Under the pieces are notes generated by a model. That model was not told where the DNA came from and ran no database searches. It saw nothing but the letters and a program-made list of their open reading frames with translations. Of a DNA stretch of 64,000 nucleotides, positions 9,109-16,555 are shown one piece after another (the first letter of the stretch is position 1; every line of letters begins with the position of its first letter). Made by a program: the position numbers and the translations under genes. Origin of the DNA: JBBPYC01 sp038200275 (GTDB lineage: Bacteria > Pseudomonadota > Gammaproteobacteria > Burkholderiales > Burkholderiaceae_C). The stretch lies in the NCBI GenBank assembly GCA_038200275.1, contig JBBPYC010000002.1, positions 1 through 64,000 on the forward strand, given 5' to 3'.

Positions 9109-9248
9109 GCGGGCACCCTGTTTGTTGCCGCTTACAAAGCAGCAAAACCTATAATTTGACCACATCCGCTGACCCATTCAGCGGCCATTTTTGCGTCGCT
9201 CGCACGCGCGTTTCTCTTGTGCAGCGGTGCTTCTTTTTCTCTCCACCC

Positions 9249-9638
9249 ATGAAGCTTCAGCCTGATTCGTTTGACCAACCTTCCATCAGCGGCTACGGGC
9301 CCGGCTGGGTTGGCATTGACGGGGAACGCGTGGTCAAAAGCGTGGTGATCGACTCGAATGGCAACCGGTTCGATTGGGATTGCACCGATTTTTCATCGCT
9401 TGACGCGCAGCACTTTGCGCGACTGGCCGCGCTTGATGTCGAACTGATCGTGTTCGGCAGCGGCGCGCGACTGCATTTTCCGCAACTCGGCTGGCTGGCA
9501 CCGCTGGTGCAACGTCAAGTCGGCGTCGAGACGATGGACACGCAGGCCGCTTGTCGCACTTACAACATCCTTGCGGGCGAAGGCCGACGGGTCGCTGCGG
9601 CACTGCTGATCGAAGCACCGCCCCAAAGCGAAGCGTGA
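9249..9638 (+). CDS. Mth938-domain-containing protein
   Basis: A 129-residue protein of the Mth938/DUF498 family, related to mitochondrial NDUFAF3. Visible landmarks are ISGYGPGWVGIDGERV near the start, VELIVFGSGARLHFP in the middle and QAACRTYNILAGEGRRVAAALLIE at the end, all typical. The molecular role in bacteria is not established; mitochondrial relatives help assemble respiratory complex I. The ATG at 9249 gives the family-length protein. It is divergent from alaA and followed by the structured intergenic stretch and bcp, a neighbourhood I recall from other Burkholderiales. Confidence 0.87.
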   Translation: MKLQPDSFDQPSISGYGPGWVGIDGERVVKSVVIDSNGNRFDWDCTDFSSLDAQHFARLAALDVELIVFGSGARLHFPQLGWLAPLVQRQVGVETMDTQAACRTYNILAGEGRRVAAALLIEAPPQSEA

Positions 9639-9767
9639 CTTGGCGCTGACGCGCGCCAAGCAAGGGCATATCGTGTGTTGTTCCTGCGTCGGCGCTGCTA
9701 GAGCGCTGCATGACCGGCGCCCAATCCTGCGGATAAACCCGAGGCCACATCCCGGCAGCTTTCAAGC

Positions 9768-9917
9768 TAAAATAGAAAGCTTGGCTGATGTCCGGCGCCT
9801 TGCATCTTGAGGCCAGATGAATTGTCTTTACCGCTCCAGTTAGCGGTGAAACAATTATCGACGCCGAACATCAAGATGCATTGTTGCAGTCAACCGCAAA
9901 ATAGAAAAATCTTGCGG
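9768..9917 (+). ncRNA. Highly structured intergenic element, possible small RNA or bcp leader
   Basis: The 457-base gap before bcp contains strong complementarity that no gene explains. Stem A pairs 9787-9797 with 9862-9872 (10 of 11 pairs, the eleventh G-U or A-C). Stem B pairs 9801-9810 with 9871-9880 (10 of 10). An internal hairpin pairs 9820-9835 with 9842-9856 around a six-base loop with one bulged C. A and B interleave, so they form either a pseudoknot or two mutually exclusive folds. A fourth hairpin, CCGCAA/TTGCGG, lies at 9895-9917. A -10-like TAAAAT at 9768-9773 would start RNA near 9780, just before stem A. No known RNA family is recognised. Strand is assumed from the promoter-like box and from bcp; the inverse strand folds similarly. 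Confidence 0.5.
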
Positions 9918-10095
9918 GATTAAAAGACAAAGAATTCGATTAGTCCAGCGCCCATAAATTACTTTTGAATCTGGCGTTTAGGCCAGGTTTCGGCACCCAG
10001 GATTCGAGACACGGTTGGCAACAGCCGCTTCCTGACGAAGACGCGCCAGCAGCGCGCAGCTTTCAAACTTTGACTTTACGGAAAAATTAATCACT

Positions 10096-10584
10096 ATGGC
10101 GATCGTTGTCAATAAACCGCTGCCCGAATTCGAAGCCATTGCAACCGGTGACGTGCGCGTCACAAATACCTCGCACAACGGCGCGACGCTGGTACTGTTT
10201 TTCTACCCGAAAGACAACACGCCCGGTTGTACCACGGAAGCCATGCAGTTTCGCGACAAGCACAAGGAATTGGTAAAGGCGGGTGCCACCGTATTTGGCG
10301 TTTCCCGTGACAACATGCGCTCGCATGACGAATTCAAGGCCAAGCTCGAATTGCCTTTTGAACTGGTCGCCGACACCGAAGAAAAAATGTGTCACATGTT
10401 TGGCGTGGTCAAAAACAAGATCATGTACGGCAAAAAGGTCAAAGGCATTGAGCGCAGTACGTTTCTGGTCGGCCCGGACGGTTTGCTGCGGCAAGAATGG
10501 CGTGGTCTTAAAGTTCCGGGGCATGTCGATGAAGTATTGGCGGCAGTGAAAGAGATTGCCAAAACTGCGACCGAGTCGGTCTAG
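10096..10584 (+). CDS. bcp: Thioredoxin-dependent peroxiredoxin, Bcp/PrxQ family
   Basis: A 162-residue Bcp-type peroxiredoxin. The catalytic segment YPKDNTPGCTTEAMQFRD holds the peroxidatic Cys at position 45. In E. coli Bcp the resolving cysteine lies five residues later; here that position is Met50, so the enzyme must resolve through another cysteine (one occurs in EKMCHMFG) or act as a one-Cys enzyme. It reduces hydrogen and organic peroxides in the cytoplasm. The ATG at 10096 begins the fold. It follows a long structured leader and is followed by a clear Rho-independent terminator at 10699, with phoH downstream. Confidence 0.95.
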   Translation: MAIVVNKPLPEFEAIATGDVRVTNTSHNGATLVLFFYPKDNTPGCTTEAMQFRDKHKELVKAGATVFGVSRDNMRSHDEFKAKLELPFELVADTEEKMCHMFGVVKNKIMYGKKVKGIERSTFLVGPDGLLRQEWRGLKVPGHVDEVLAAVKEIAKTATESV

Positions 10585-10698
10585 AACAAAGGCGACGCTT
10601 TTCCTCTCTCTGAAATCTCCTTATTTATCAAGATTGCTCGACTGCGGCTTTGAACAAAATCAATATTGGTTTGCTCGACTCATCCGTCATTTGATTTG

Positions 10699-10729
10699 AA
10701 GCCGCCCGGCTTGGCCTGGCGGCTTTTTT
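10699..10729 (+). terminator. Rho-independent terminator after bcp
   Basis: An eight-base stem, AAGCCGCC (10699-10706) pairing with GGCGGCTT (10718-10725), closes an 11-base loop and runs into a T tract ending at 10729. It lies 114 bases after the bcp stop and before phoH, so the two are probably separate transcripts. Confidence 0.85.
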
Positions 10730-10846
10730 GTTTGTTTTGCCATCTCTCATTCAAGGCTCCATTCAGAGCGTGTGAAATCGACCGGCGTGAGCCTTCCCAG
10801 CCACAGGCCATGAGCGGTCTGGCCCGACAGATCCTTTTATTCATCC

Positions 10847-12703
10847 ATGCCACTACCTCCCGCTCCGAACAAACGTGCCGCCGTGCTGCCGGCCCAGGCA
10901 TTCGATGCCTTTGGCAAGATCCCTGAGTCGCCCGACGCGTCGTCGCTTGACATCGCTGCAGCATCGGCTGCAACCGAACGAACCGCCCGGCGTGGCCGCG
11001 CAAAACAAGTGCAGGATTCACGCGGTTCTGCACCTGACCAGCCAACGGCGGCACCGGCTGTTGTACGGCGCGGCGGCGCGGCGGCTTTGTTTCGCGATGC
11101 GCCCGAGCAACAGCAAACCCCGCCACCCGCTGCCCCATTGGCTTCCGCGCCTTTGCCGGCGCCCTCTGGCGTGAATCGTGTGCGAGCCCCGGCGCCGATG
11201 CCGGCAGAACTCGCACCGGCGGCTCCACCTGCTCGGGCTGCCCGGCCGGTTGCGCGCAGCGATGGCCGGGCGAATGACGAACGCAAGAAAAGTCGAGTGA
11301 CGGACACCCGCACTCGGCTCTTCGTGCTCGACACCAACGTGCTGTTGCACGACCCGACCTGTCTGTTCCGATTCGAGGAACACGACGTGTTCCTGCCAAT
11401 GGTGGTGCTGGAAGAGCTCGACGGACACAAAAAGGGCATGACCGAAGTCGCCCGCAACGGCCGCCAAGCCAGCCGTTCGCTCGACGCGCTGGTGGGTCAA
11501 CCGGGTGCTGACATCAGCACTGGCCTGGCGTTGAATCAAACAGGCCACACCCAGGCGCGCGGCAAGCTGTTCTTCCAAACCCAGCCGCTTGAGTTCAAAT
11601 TGCCCGCCAGCCTGCCGCAGGGCAAAGCCGACAACCAGATCCTGGGCGTGGTCGAAGCGCTCGGCAAGCTGCACAGCAAACGCGAAGTGGTGCTGGTGTC
11701 GAAAGACATCAACATGCGCGTGAAGGCGCGTGCGTTGGGGCTGAATGCAGAAGATTACGAAAGCGACAAGGTCCTCGACGACGGCGACCTGCTGTACACG
11801 GGCACGCTGGCCCTGCCGCATGACTTCTGGACGCGCCAGAGCAAGACGGTGGAGAGCTGGCAAAGCGGCAGTCACACGTTCTACCGGATCACCGGGCCGA
11901 TCGTGGCCGAGTTGTTGATCAACCAGTTTGTTTACTTCGAAGCGCCGGGCGAGCCGAGCTTGTTCGCACGCGTGACCGAGATCCGCGACAAGACCGCGGT
12001 GCTGAAGACACTAAAGGACTACGCGCACCAGAAAAATTCGGTCTGGGGTGTCAACGCACGCAATCGCGAACAGAACTTCGCGCTGAACGTGCTGATGGAC
12101 CCGGAGATCGACTTCGTGACGCTGACCGGCACGGCAGGCACCGGCAAGACGCTGATGGCATTGGCCGCGGGCCTCACGCAGGTGCTCGACGAGCGCCGCT
12201 ACAGCGAAATCGTAATGACGCGGGCCACGGTCAGCGTGGGTGAAGACATCGGTTTTCTGCCGGGCACGGAAGAAGAAAAGATGGGCCCGTGGATGGGCGC
12301 GCTCGACGACAACCTCGAGTTCTTGGCCAAAGGCGAGGGCGGCGGCAGCGGCGCTGGCGAATGGGGCCGCGCTGCCACCAACGAGTTGATCCGCTCCAAA
12401 ATCAAGATCAAGAGCATGAATTTCATGCGTGGCCGCACGTTCCTGGCCAAATACGTGATCATCGACGAAGCGCAGAATCTGACGCCCAAGCAGATGAAGA
12501 CGCTGGTCACGCGGGCTGGGCCGGGCACCAAGATCGTCTGCATGGGCAACCTGGCGCAGATCGATACGCCTTACCTCACGGAAGGCTCATCGGGTCTGAC
12601 GTTCGCAGTCGACCGGTTCAAGGGCTGGCCGCACGGCGGGCACATTCTGCTGGCGCGTGGCGAGCGGTCGCGGCTGGCAGACTTTGCCAGCGAGGTGCTC
12701 TGA
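10847..12703 (+). CDS. PIN domain-PhoH family ATPase (YlaK type)
   Basis: A 618-residue two-domain protein. After about 155 residues of Ala/Pro-rich low-complexity sequence comes a PIN domain (RLFVLDTNVLLHDPTCLFRF, then LEELDGHKKG). The C-terminal half is a PhoH ATPase with the Walker A loop GTAGTGKTLM near residue 430 and the Walker B segment VIIDEAQNLTPKQMKTL. The combination is typical of YlaK/PhoH2-type proteins, some of which have helicase and ribonuclease activity; the cellular role here is unknown. The start at 10847 is the longest plausible one. The first 117 residues look unstructured and an in-frame ATG at 11198 is possible. Confidence 0.9.
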   Translation: MPLPPAPNKRAAVLPAQAFDAFGKIPESPDASSLDIAAASAATERTARRGRAKQVQDSRGSAPDQPTAAPAVVRRGGAAALFRDAPEQQQTPPPAAPLASAPLPAPSGVNRVRAPAPMPAELAPAAPPARAARPVARSDGRANDERKKSRVTDTRTRLFVLDTNVLLHDPTCLFRFEEHDVFLPMVVLEELDGHKKGMTEVARNGRQASRSLDALVGQPGADISTGLALNQTGHTQARGKLFFQTQPLEFKLPASLPQGKADNQILGVVEALGKLHSKREVVLVSKDINMRVKARALGLNAEDYESDKVLDDGDLLYTGTLALPHDFWTRQSKTVESWQSGSHTFYRITGPIVAELLINQFVYFEAPGEPSLFARVTEIRDKTAVLKTLKDYAHQKNSVWGVNARNREQNFALNVLMDPEIDFVTLTGTAGTGKTLMALAAGLTQVLDERRYSEIVMTRATVSVGEDIGFLPGTEEEKMGPWMGALDDNLEFLAKGEGGGSGAGEWGRAATNELIRSKIKIKSMNFMRGRTFLAKYVIIDEAQNLTPKQMKTLVTRAGPGTKIVCMGNLAQIDTPYLTEGSSGLTFAVDRFKGWPHGGHILLARGERSRLADFASEVL

Positions 12704-12725
12704 GGCGAATCGCGCTGCTGTTGTC

Positions 12726-12749
12726 GTCTGCCTTTAGGTTGAGGCAGAC
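12726..12749. terminator. Hairpin between convergent phoH and treZ
   Basis: An eight-base perfect stem, GTCTGCCT (12726-12733) with AGGCAGAC (12742-12749), sits in the 85-base gap between two convergent genes. There is no good T tract on either strand, so a bidirectional terminator role is only inferred. Confidence 0.4.
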
Positions 12750-12788
12750 AAACAGGTGATGGTCGGACGCTGCGCGTCGGGCCGCCGG

Positions 12789-14633
12789 TTACGCGCAGAA
12801 TACGGCAAATTCGTGCGGTGCGAGTGTGTCGGTTTCGGCAGTCTGGCTGGCGCCGAAGTGCTCGACTTCCGACCGAAACAACGGCTGCACGCCGTGCAGA
12901 TCGGCAGGCACCGGCCGCGTTTCAGCCGACAGGTTGAAGATCACCCGCACATTCGAGCCAGTCGCGTCCCCACCCGGGCCACGTCGGGTTTCGAGCACAT
13001 CCCCTGGTTCGTGCAAATGGCTGGGTCGGTGGCTGAAGTCGCGCAGCGCTTGTGTGTTGCGCCGCAGTTGCAGCAGCGCCTGGTACAGACGACGCAAACC
13101 GGCACGGAATGCATCGCTTTCCCATTGCCAGCGCAATACCGCCAGCTCACGCGTGCTTGCGGCGACAGGATCGGGCGGCGGCTCTTTGCGGCCGAAGTAC
13201 TCGAATTCCCTTGCGCGGCCTTTGCGCACTGCGTCGATCAACTCCTCGCCTTCGAAGTCGCAGAAATAGTGGAACGGCGCGGTTTCGCCGTATTCCTCAC
13301 CCTGGAACAACAACGGCAGCCGCGGCGCGAGCAACAAGAGGCCGGCCGCAAGCCGAGTGGCGGCCGGCGGCAGCACGGCGGCGTGGCGTTCCCCCGCATT
13401 GCCGTTGGCAATCTGATCGTGGTTCTGCGTGAACGCAACGATCCGGTCGCCCGGATATTTCTCCGCTGGCGCGCCGTGCCGGCGATCCCGGAACAGGCTG
13501 TAGCCGCCGTTATTGACATACACATGCGCCATCACCTTGCCCAGTGCGTCCTCACCCGGCGCGAAATCGGCGAAGTAGCCGGTTGCATCGCCTGTCAACG
13601 CGACGTGGGCCGCATGGTGAAAGTCGTCGTTCCAGACACCATCGAGCCCGAAGCCCGCACCGGCCGCGCCCGACGGCTCCAGGAACCGGCCGGCCTGGTT
13701 GAAATCGTTTTCTGCAAACAGATGCACCGTGCGGCCAAGGGCTGCCGCCTCGCGCCGCGCGACTTCGGCGACCTCAGCCAGGATCGGCGACGGCGAGCGG
13801 TCGTACATCTGATCGGCCGCATCGAGCCGGAAGCCATCGAACCGGTAGTCGCGCACCCACATGCGCACGTTGTCCAGCACCATCTGACGCACCGGGTCGC
13901 AATGCGGGCCGTCGAAGTTGATGGCCGGGCCCCAATCGGTCTTGTAGCGCTCGTTGAAGTAATCGCCGAACTGCGGAAACAAGTTGCCGTCGGGGCCGAA
14001 GTGGTTGTAGACCACGTCGAGATAAATCGCGAGGCCTGCGCGGTGGCACGCTGCAATGAGCCGCTGCAGTCCTTCTGGTCCGCCGTACGAATGTTGGGGT
14101 GCAAACGGAAACACGCCGTCGTAACCCCAGCCTTGTACGCCGGCGAATTGTGCGACCGGCATCAACTCGACCGCGGTGATGCCGAGTTCCTTCAGCGCTT
14201 CCAGCCGCGGGATCACTGCGTCGAATGTGCCTTCGCTGGTGAACGTGCCAACGTGCAGTTCGTAGAACACCAAGTCGGCGCGTTCGATGGTGCCTTGCCA
14301 GCTCCCCTCGTCCCAGTCGAATCGGTCGGTGAAAAATACGGCAGAGGGGGCGTGTGCACCGTCTGGCTGCCAGCGCGACAGCGGGTCGGCCAGTGGCGCG
14401 CCGCCGTCGAGCCGGTAGGCGTAGCGTTGACCAGGTTCGGCCGCCTCGGCATCGGCCTCGAAGTAGCCGCGCTCGGCGGCGCGCATCTCGATCCGCTGAG
14501 CCGTACCAAGCAGATCAAGCACCAATTCGACCCGCTTGGCCTTGGGCGCCCAGACGCGCCAGGTGGCGCTGCGGATGGGGCCTTTCGTACTCGGCAACAC
14601 ACCGACTGGAGGCAGTAAAGGGTCATCGATCAT
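12789..14633 (-). CDS. treZ: Malto-oligosyltrehalose trehalohydrolase
   Basis: A 614-residue GH13 enzyme. An N-terminal carbohydrate-binding-type domain (ATWRVWAPKAKRVELVL) precedes the catalytic barrel. GYDGVFPFAPQHSYGGPEGL and YLDVVYNHFGPDGN are TreZ hallmarks. The nucleophile lies in DGFRLDAADQMYD, the acid/base in HLFAENDF and the third carboxylate in FTQNHDQ. The enzyme releases trehalose from maltooligosyl-trehalose. It normally works with TreY, often adjacent along with TreX or glgB, but no treY is in this window. It stands alone between phoH and a secreted protein gene, so trehalose synthesis would depend on a partner elsewhere. The ATG at 14633 starts the family domain. Confidence 0.95.
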   Translation of the reverse strand: MIDDPLLPPVGVLPSTKGPIRSATWRVWAPKAKRVELVLDLLGTAQRIEMRAAERGYFEADAEAAEPGQRYAYRLDGGAPLADPLSRWQPDGAHAPSAVFFTDRFDWDEGSWQGTIERADLVFYELHVGTFTSEGTFDAVIPRLEALKELGITAVELMPVAQFAGVQGWGYDGVFPFAPQHSYGGPEGLQRLIAACHRAGLAIYLDVVYNHFGPDGNLFPQFGDYFNERYKTDWGPAINFDGPHCDPVRQMVLDNVRMWVRDYRFDGFRLDAADQMYDRSPSPILAEVAEVARREAAALGRTVHLFAENDFNQAGRFLEPSGAAGAGFGLDGVWNDDFHHAAHVALTGDATGYFADFAPGEDALGKVMAHVYVNNGGYSLFRDRRHGAPAEKYPGDRIVAFTQNHDQIANGNAGERHAAVLPPAATRLAAGLLLLAPRLPLLFQGEEYGETAPFHYFCDFEGEELIDAVRKGRAREFEYFGRKEPPPDPVAASTRELAVLRWQWESDAFRAGLRRLYQALLQLRRNTQALRDFSHRPSHLHEPGDVLETRRGPGGDATGSNVRVIFNLSAETRPVPADLHGVQPLFRSEVEHFGASQTAETDTLAPHEFAVFCA

Positions 14634-14803
14634 GGGGTAGTCTGTTGCAGGAGTTGTGCTGAATTACGCGCGAGCATAGCCAACTCGAAACGGCAACAAC
14701 GCGCCCCAGTCAACGCATCATCGGGACGCGGCTGCAAGCAACGACCTTAGGTTTATGGTCGCGATGTGGGCCGACGCTGCCTTGGAGCACCCATTGACAT
14801 CTG

Positions 14804-16456
14804 GTGAAGCGACGATCAAATTCGGCCCTCGCCCCCGCCATCTCCTTCAACTGCGATCGGCACCAGAACGTAAATCCACTTGGCAAGACCTCGGCATTGA
14901 TCGGCGCAATGCTTTTCGGCCTGAACGCACATGGCGGCGTGTCGATGGCGGGCACCGGCGCAGCGGGCGGCCTGAGTGCCACCACGGCCACCAAGCTGTC
15001 GGTTCAGCGCGGTGGCGGCAGCGCGCACATGTCGTTGATCCCGTACTTCAGCACGCAGGGCGGCAACAGCACGTTGATCAACATCGTCAACATGGACATG
15101 GTCAATGGCAAGGCCGTCAAGGTGCGCTTTCGCGGTGCGGGCAATGGGGATTCGCTGTTCAGCTTTACACTGCTGCTGGGGCCGCGCGACACCTGGGCCG
15201 TGAATGTGTCGAGCGACGGCAGCGACGGCACATCGTTCGCCACCGTCACCGACGCGTCTTGCACGCTGCCCGCCGATTTGAACGCGGCATTCGTCACCGC
15301 TCGACTGCCGGCATCGTTCAGCGCAGCTCGCAAGGCCGAGTGGACGCGTGAAGGGTCGGTCGAGATCATCACGATGGCTGACATTCCACAGTCCGCTCAA
15401 TCGCCTCAATCGCCGCTTTTCCAAGCCATATTTTCGAACGATTCGGCGTCGCCCCCATGCGGAAGTGAAGCAGCCGGGGCCGCAGTACTCGACGCACTGA
15501 AGCAGGACCTGGCTTCCGAAGCAGCAGCCAGGCAGATGGGGCTCGACACGCCCACCATCGGCGTGCGCGCCACATCGATCCTGATCAACATACAGGACGC
15601 AGCGATCAGCTGGTCCACACCGACCACGTCACTGACTTGGCTCGACGACGCTGGCCTGCCCGCGCGGGGCCGGCTGGTCTTCTCACCGCAGACGGGCACT
15701 GCCGCACCGGATGCCGACCTGTACACCAATGATCCGCTGTTGCGTTCGGTCAGCGGTGGCGGCTCTGGAAAACTGGCGTCGATTCAGGCGGACCTGCCCG
15801 ACCTGTCGACGCCTTATGCAAGCCGGTCTCCGAACGCCATTGATCTGCCGTTCCGCCAGACCGAGGAGATCGGTGGTGCGCTGCAGGCCAGCGCGGTGAG
15901 CAACGAATTTCAGCGCGATCCGGCGATTGGTGCAGTTACCGATTGGGTCGTATCGCAGCCACTGAAACGTTACGCGGTGGCGGTGGACCACTCGGGGGCC
16001 CGACCTGCTTCGGTGTTCAACGGATCTCCAGCGGGGCCGTCAAGCCATTACCGGCTTAGAAGCAACACGCCTCCATTCGGCAATGTGGGCCTCGATGGCG
16101 ATCTCACTGGCACGCGGCAGACAATTCAGTTTTGGGACGACAGCGGTCGTCGTCTGCCAACTTCTCACTTTGTGATCCTCGAGCCGGGCCGGAGCGTCGA
16201 TTTGCTGGGAAATGTCTCGGTCGTTGTGTTCGACCTCCTCGGCAAGTCTCAGCTTGGGGCATCGATTACTGCACAACAGCCTACAAATTTTCCGATTGAC
16301 CAGGACTCCATCAGTGGCTGGGCACAGATCGGTGCCTACACCTCGCAGGGACTGCTACCTCTGACCGGCGCGCTCTATTCCGGCGCGCGCGGTCCAACCG
16401 TGTCGGGCAAGTCCACCAACTTTGGCATCGCGGTCAACCACGAGTTCACGAAGTAG
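14804..16456 (+). CDS. Large secreted surface-type protein, NpdA-like family
   Basis: A 550-residue protein without a recognised catalytic domain. A hydrophobic stretch (SALIGAMLFGLNAHGGVSMA, about residues 30-49) looks like a signal peptide behind a long, basic leader. After it comes a motif-rich region (SAHMSLIPYFSTQGGNSTLINIVN) that I recall from a Burkholderiales family of predicted cell-surface or S-layer-type proteins sometimes labelled NpdA. That label is from memory and unverified. Composition is rich in Ser, Thr, Gly and Ala, with only two cysteines in the predicted mature part. The GTG start at 14804 is the only candidate that leaves the leader intact; the true start may be slightly downstream. 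It stands alone and converges with dnaB. Confidence 0.75.
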   Translation: MKRRSNSALAPAISFNCDRHQNVNPLGKTSALIGAMLFGLNAHGGVSMAGTGAAGGLSATTATKLSVQRGGGSAHMSLIPYFSTQGGNSTLINIVNMDMVNGKAVKVRFRGAGNGDSLFSFTLLLGPRDTWAVNVSSDGSDGTSFATVTDASCTLPADLNAAFVTARLPASFSAARKAEWTREGSVEIITMADIPQSAQSPQSPLFQAIFSNDSASPPCGSEAAGAAVLDALKQDLASEAAARQMGLDTPTIGVRATSILINIQDAAISWSTPTTSLTWLDDAGLPARGRLVFSPQTGTAAPDADLYTNDPLLRSVSGGGSGKLASIQADLPDLSTPYASRSPNAIDLPFRQTEEIGGALQASAVSNEFQRDPAIGAVTDWVVSQPLKRYAVAVDHSGARPASVFNGSPAGPSSHYRLRSNTPPFGNVGLDGDLTGTRQTIQFWDDSGRRLPTSHFVILEPGRSVDLLGNVSVVVFDLLGKSQLGASITAQQPTNFPIDQDSISGWAQIGAYTSQGLLPLTGALYSGARGPTVSGKSTNFGIAVNHEFTK

Positions 16457-16488
16457 GGGTTGGATCAGGCTGCAAGTGTCTGATCGGC

Positions 16489-16520
16489 CCTTGCGCGGGC
16501 TTGCAAGGCCCGCGCAAAGG
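16489..16520. terminator. Strong hairpin between convergent genes
   Basis: TTGCGCGGGC (16491-16500) pairs perfectly with GCCCGCGCAA (16508-16517) around a seven-base loop, extended by CC/GG with one bulge. It lies in the 99-base gap between the secreted protein gene and dnaB, which converge. No T tract is present, so it may be a bidirectional barrier rather than a classic terminator. Confidence 0.55.
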
Positions 16521-16555
16521 CGCTGCAGCGCGATTAACTTATCGATCAGCGCACT

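Noticed and set aside
9785..9851. Hammerhead-like CTGATG and GAAAC in the structured element
   Set aside because: The conserved A after CTGATG is absent and no stem II lies between the two boxes.
12756..14618. Plus-strand 620-codon open frame over treZ
   Set aside because: It is a shadow of treZ, which has complete GH13 catalytic motifs on the minus strand.
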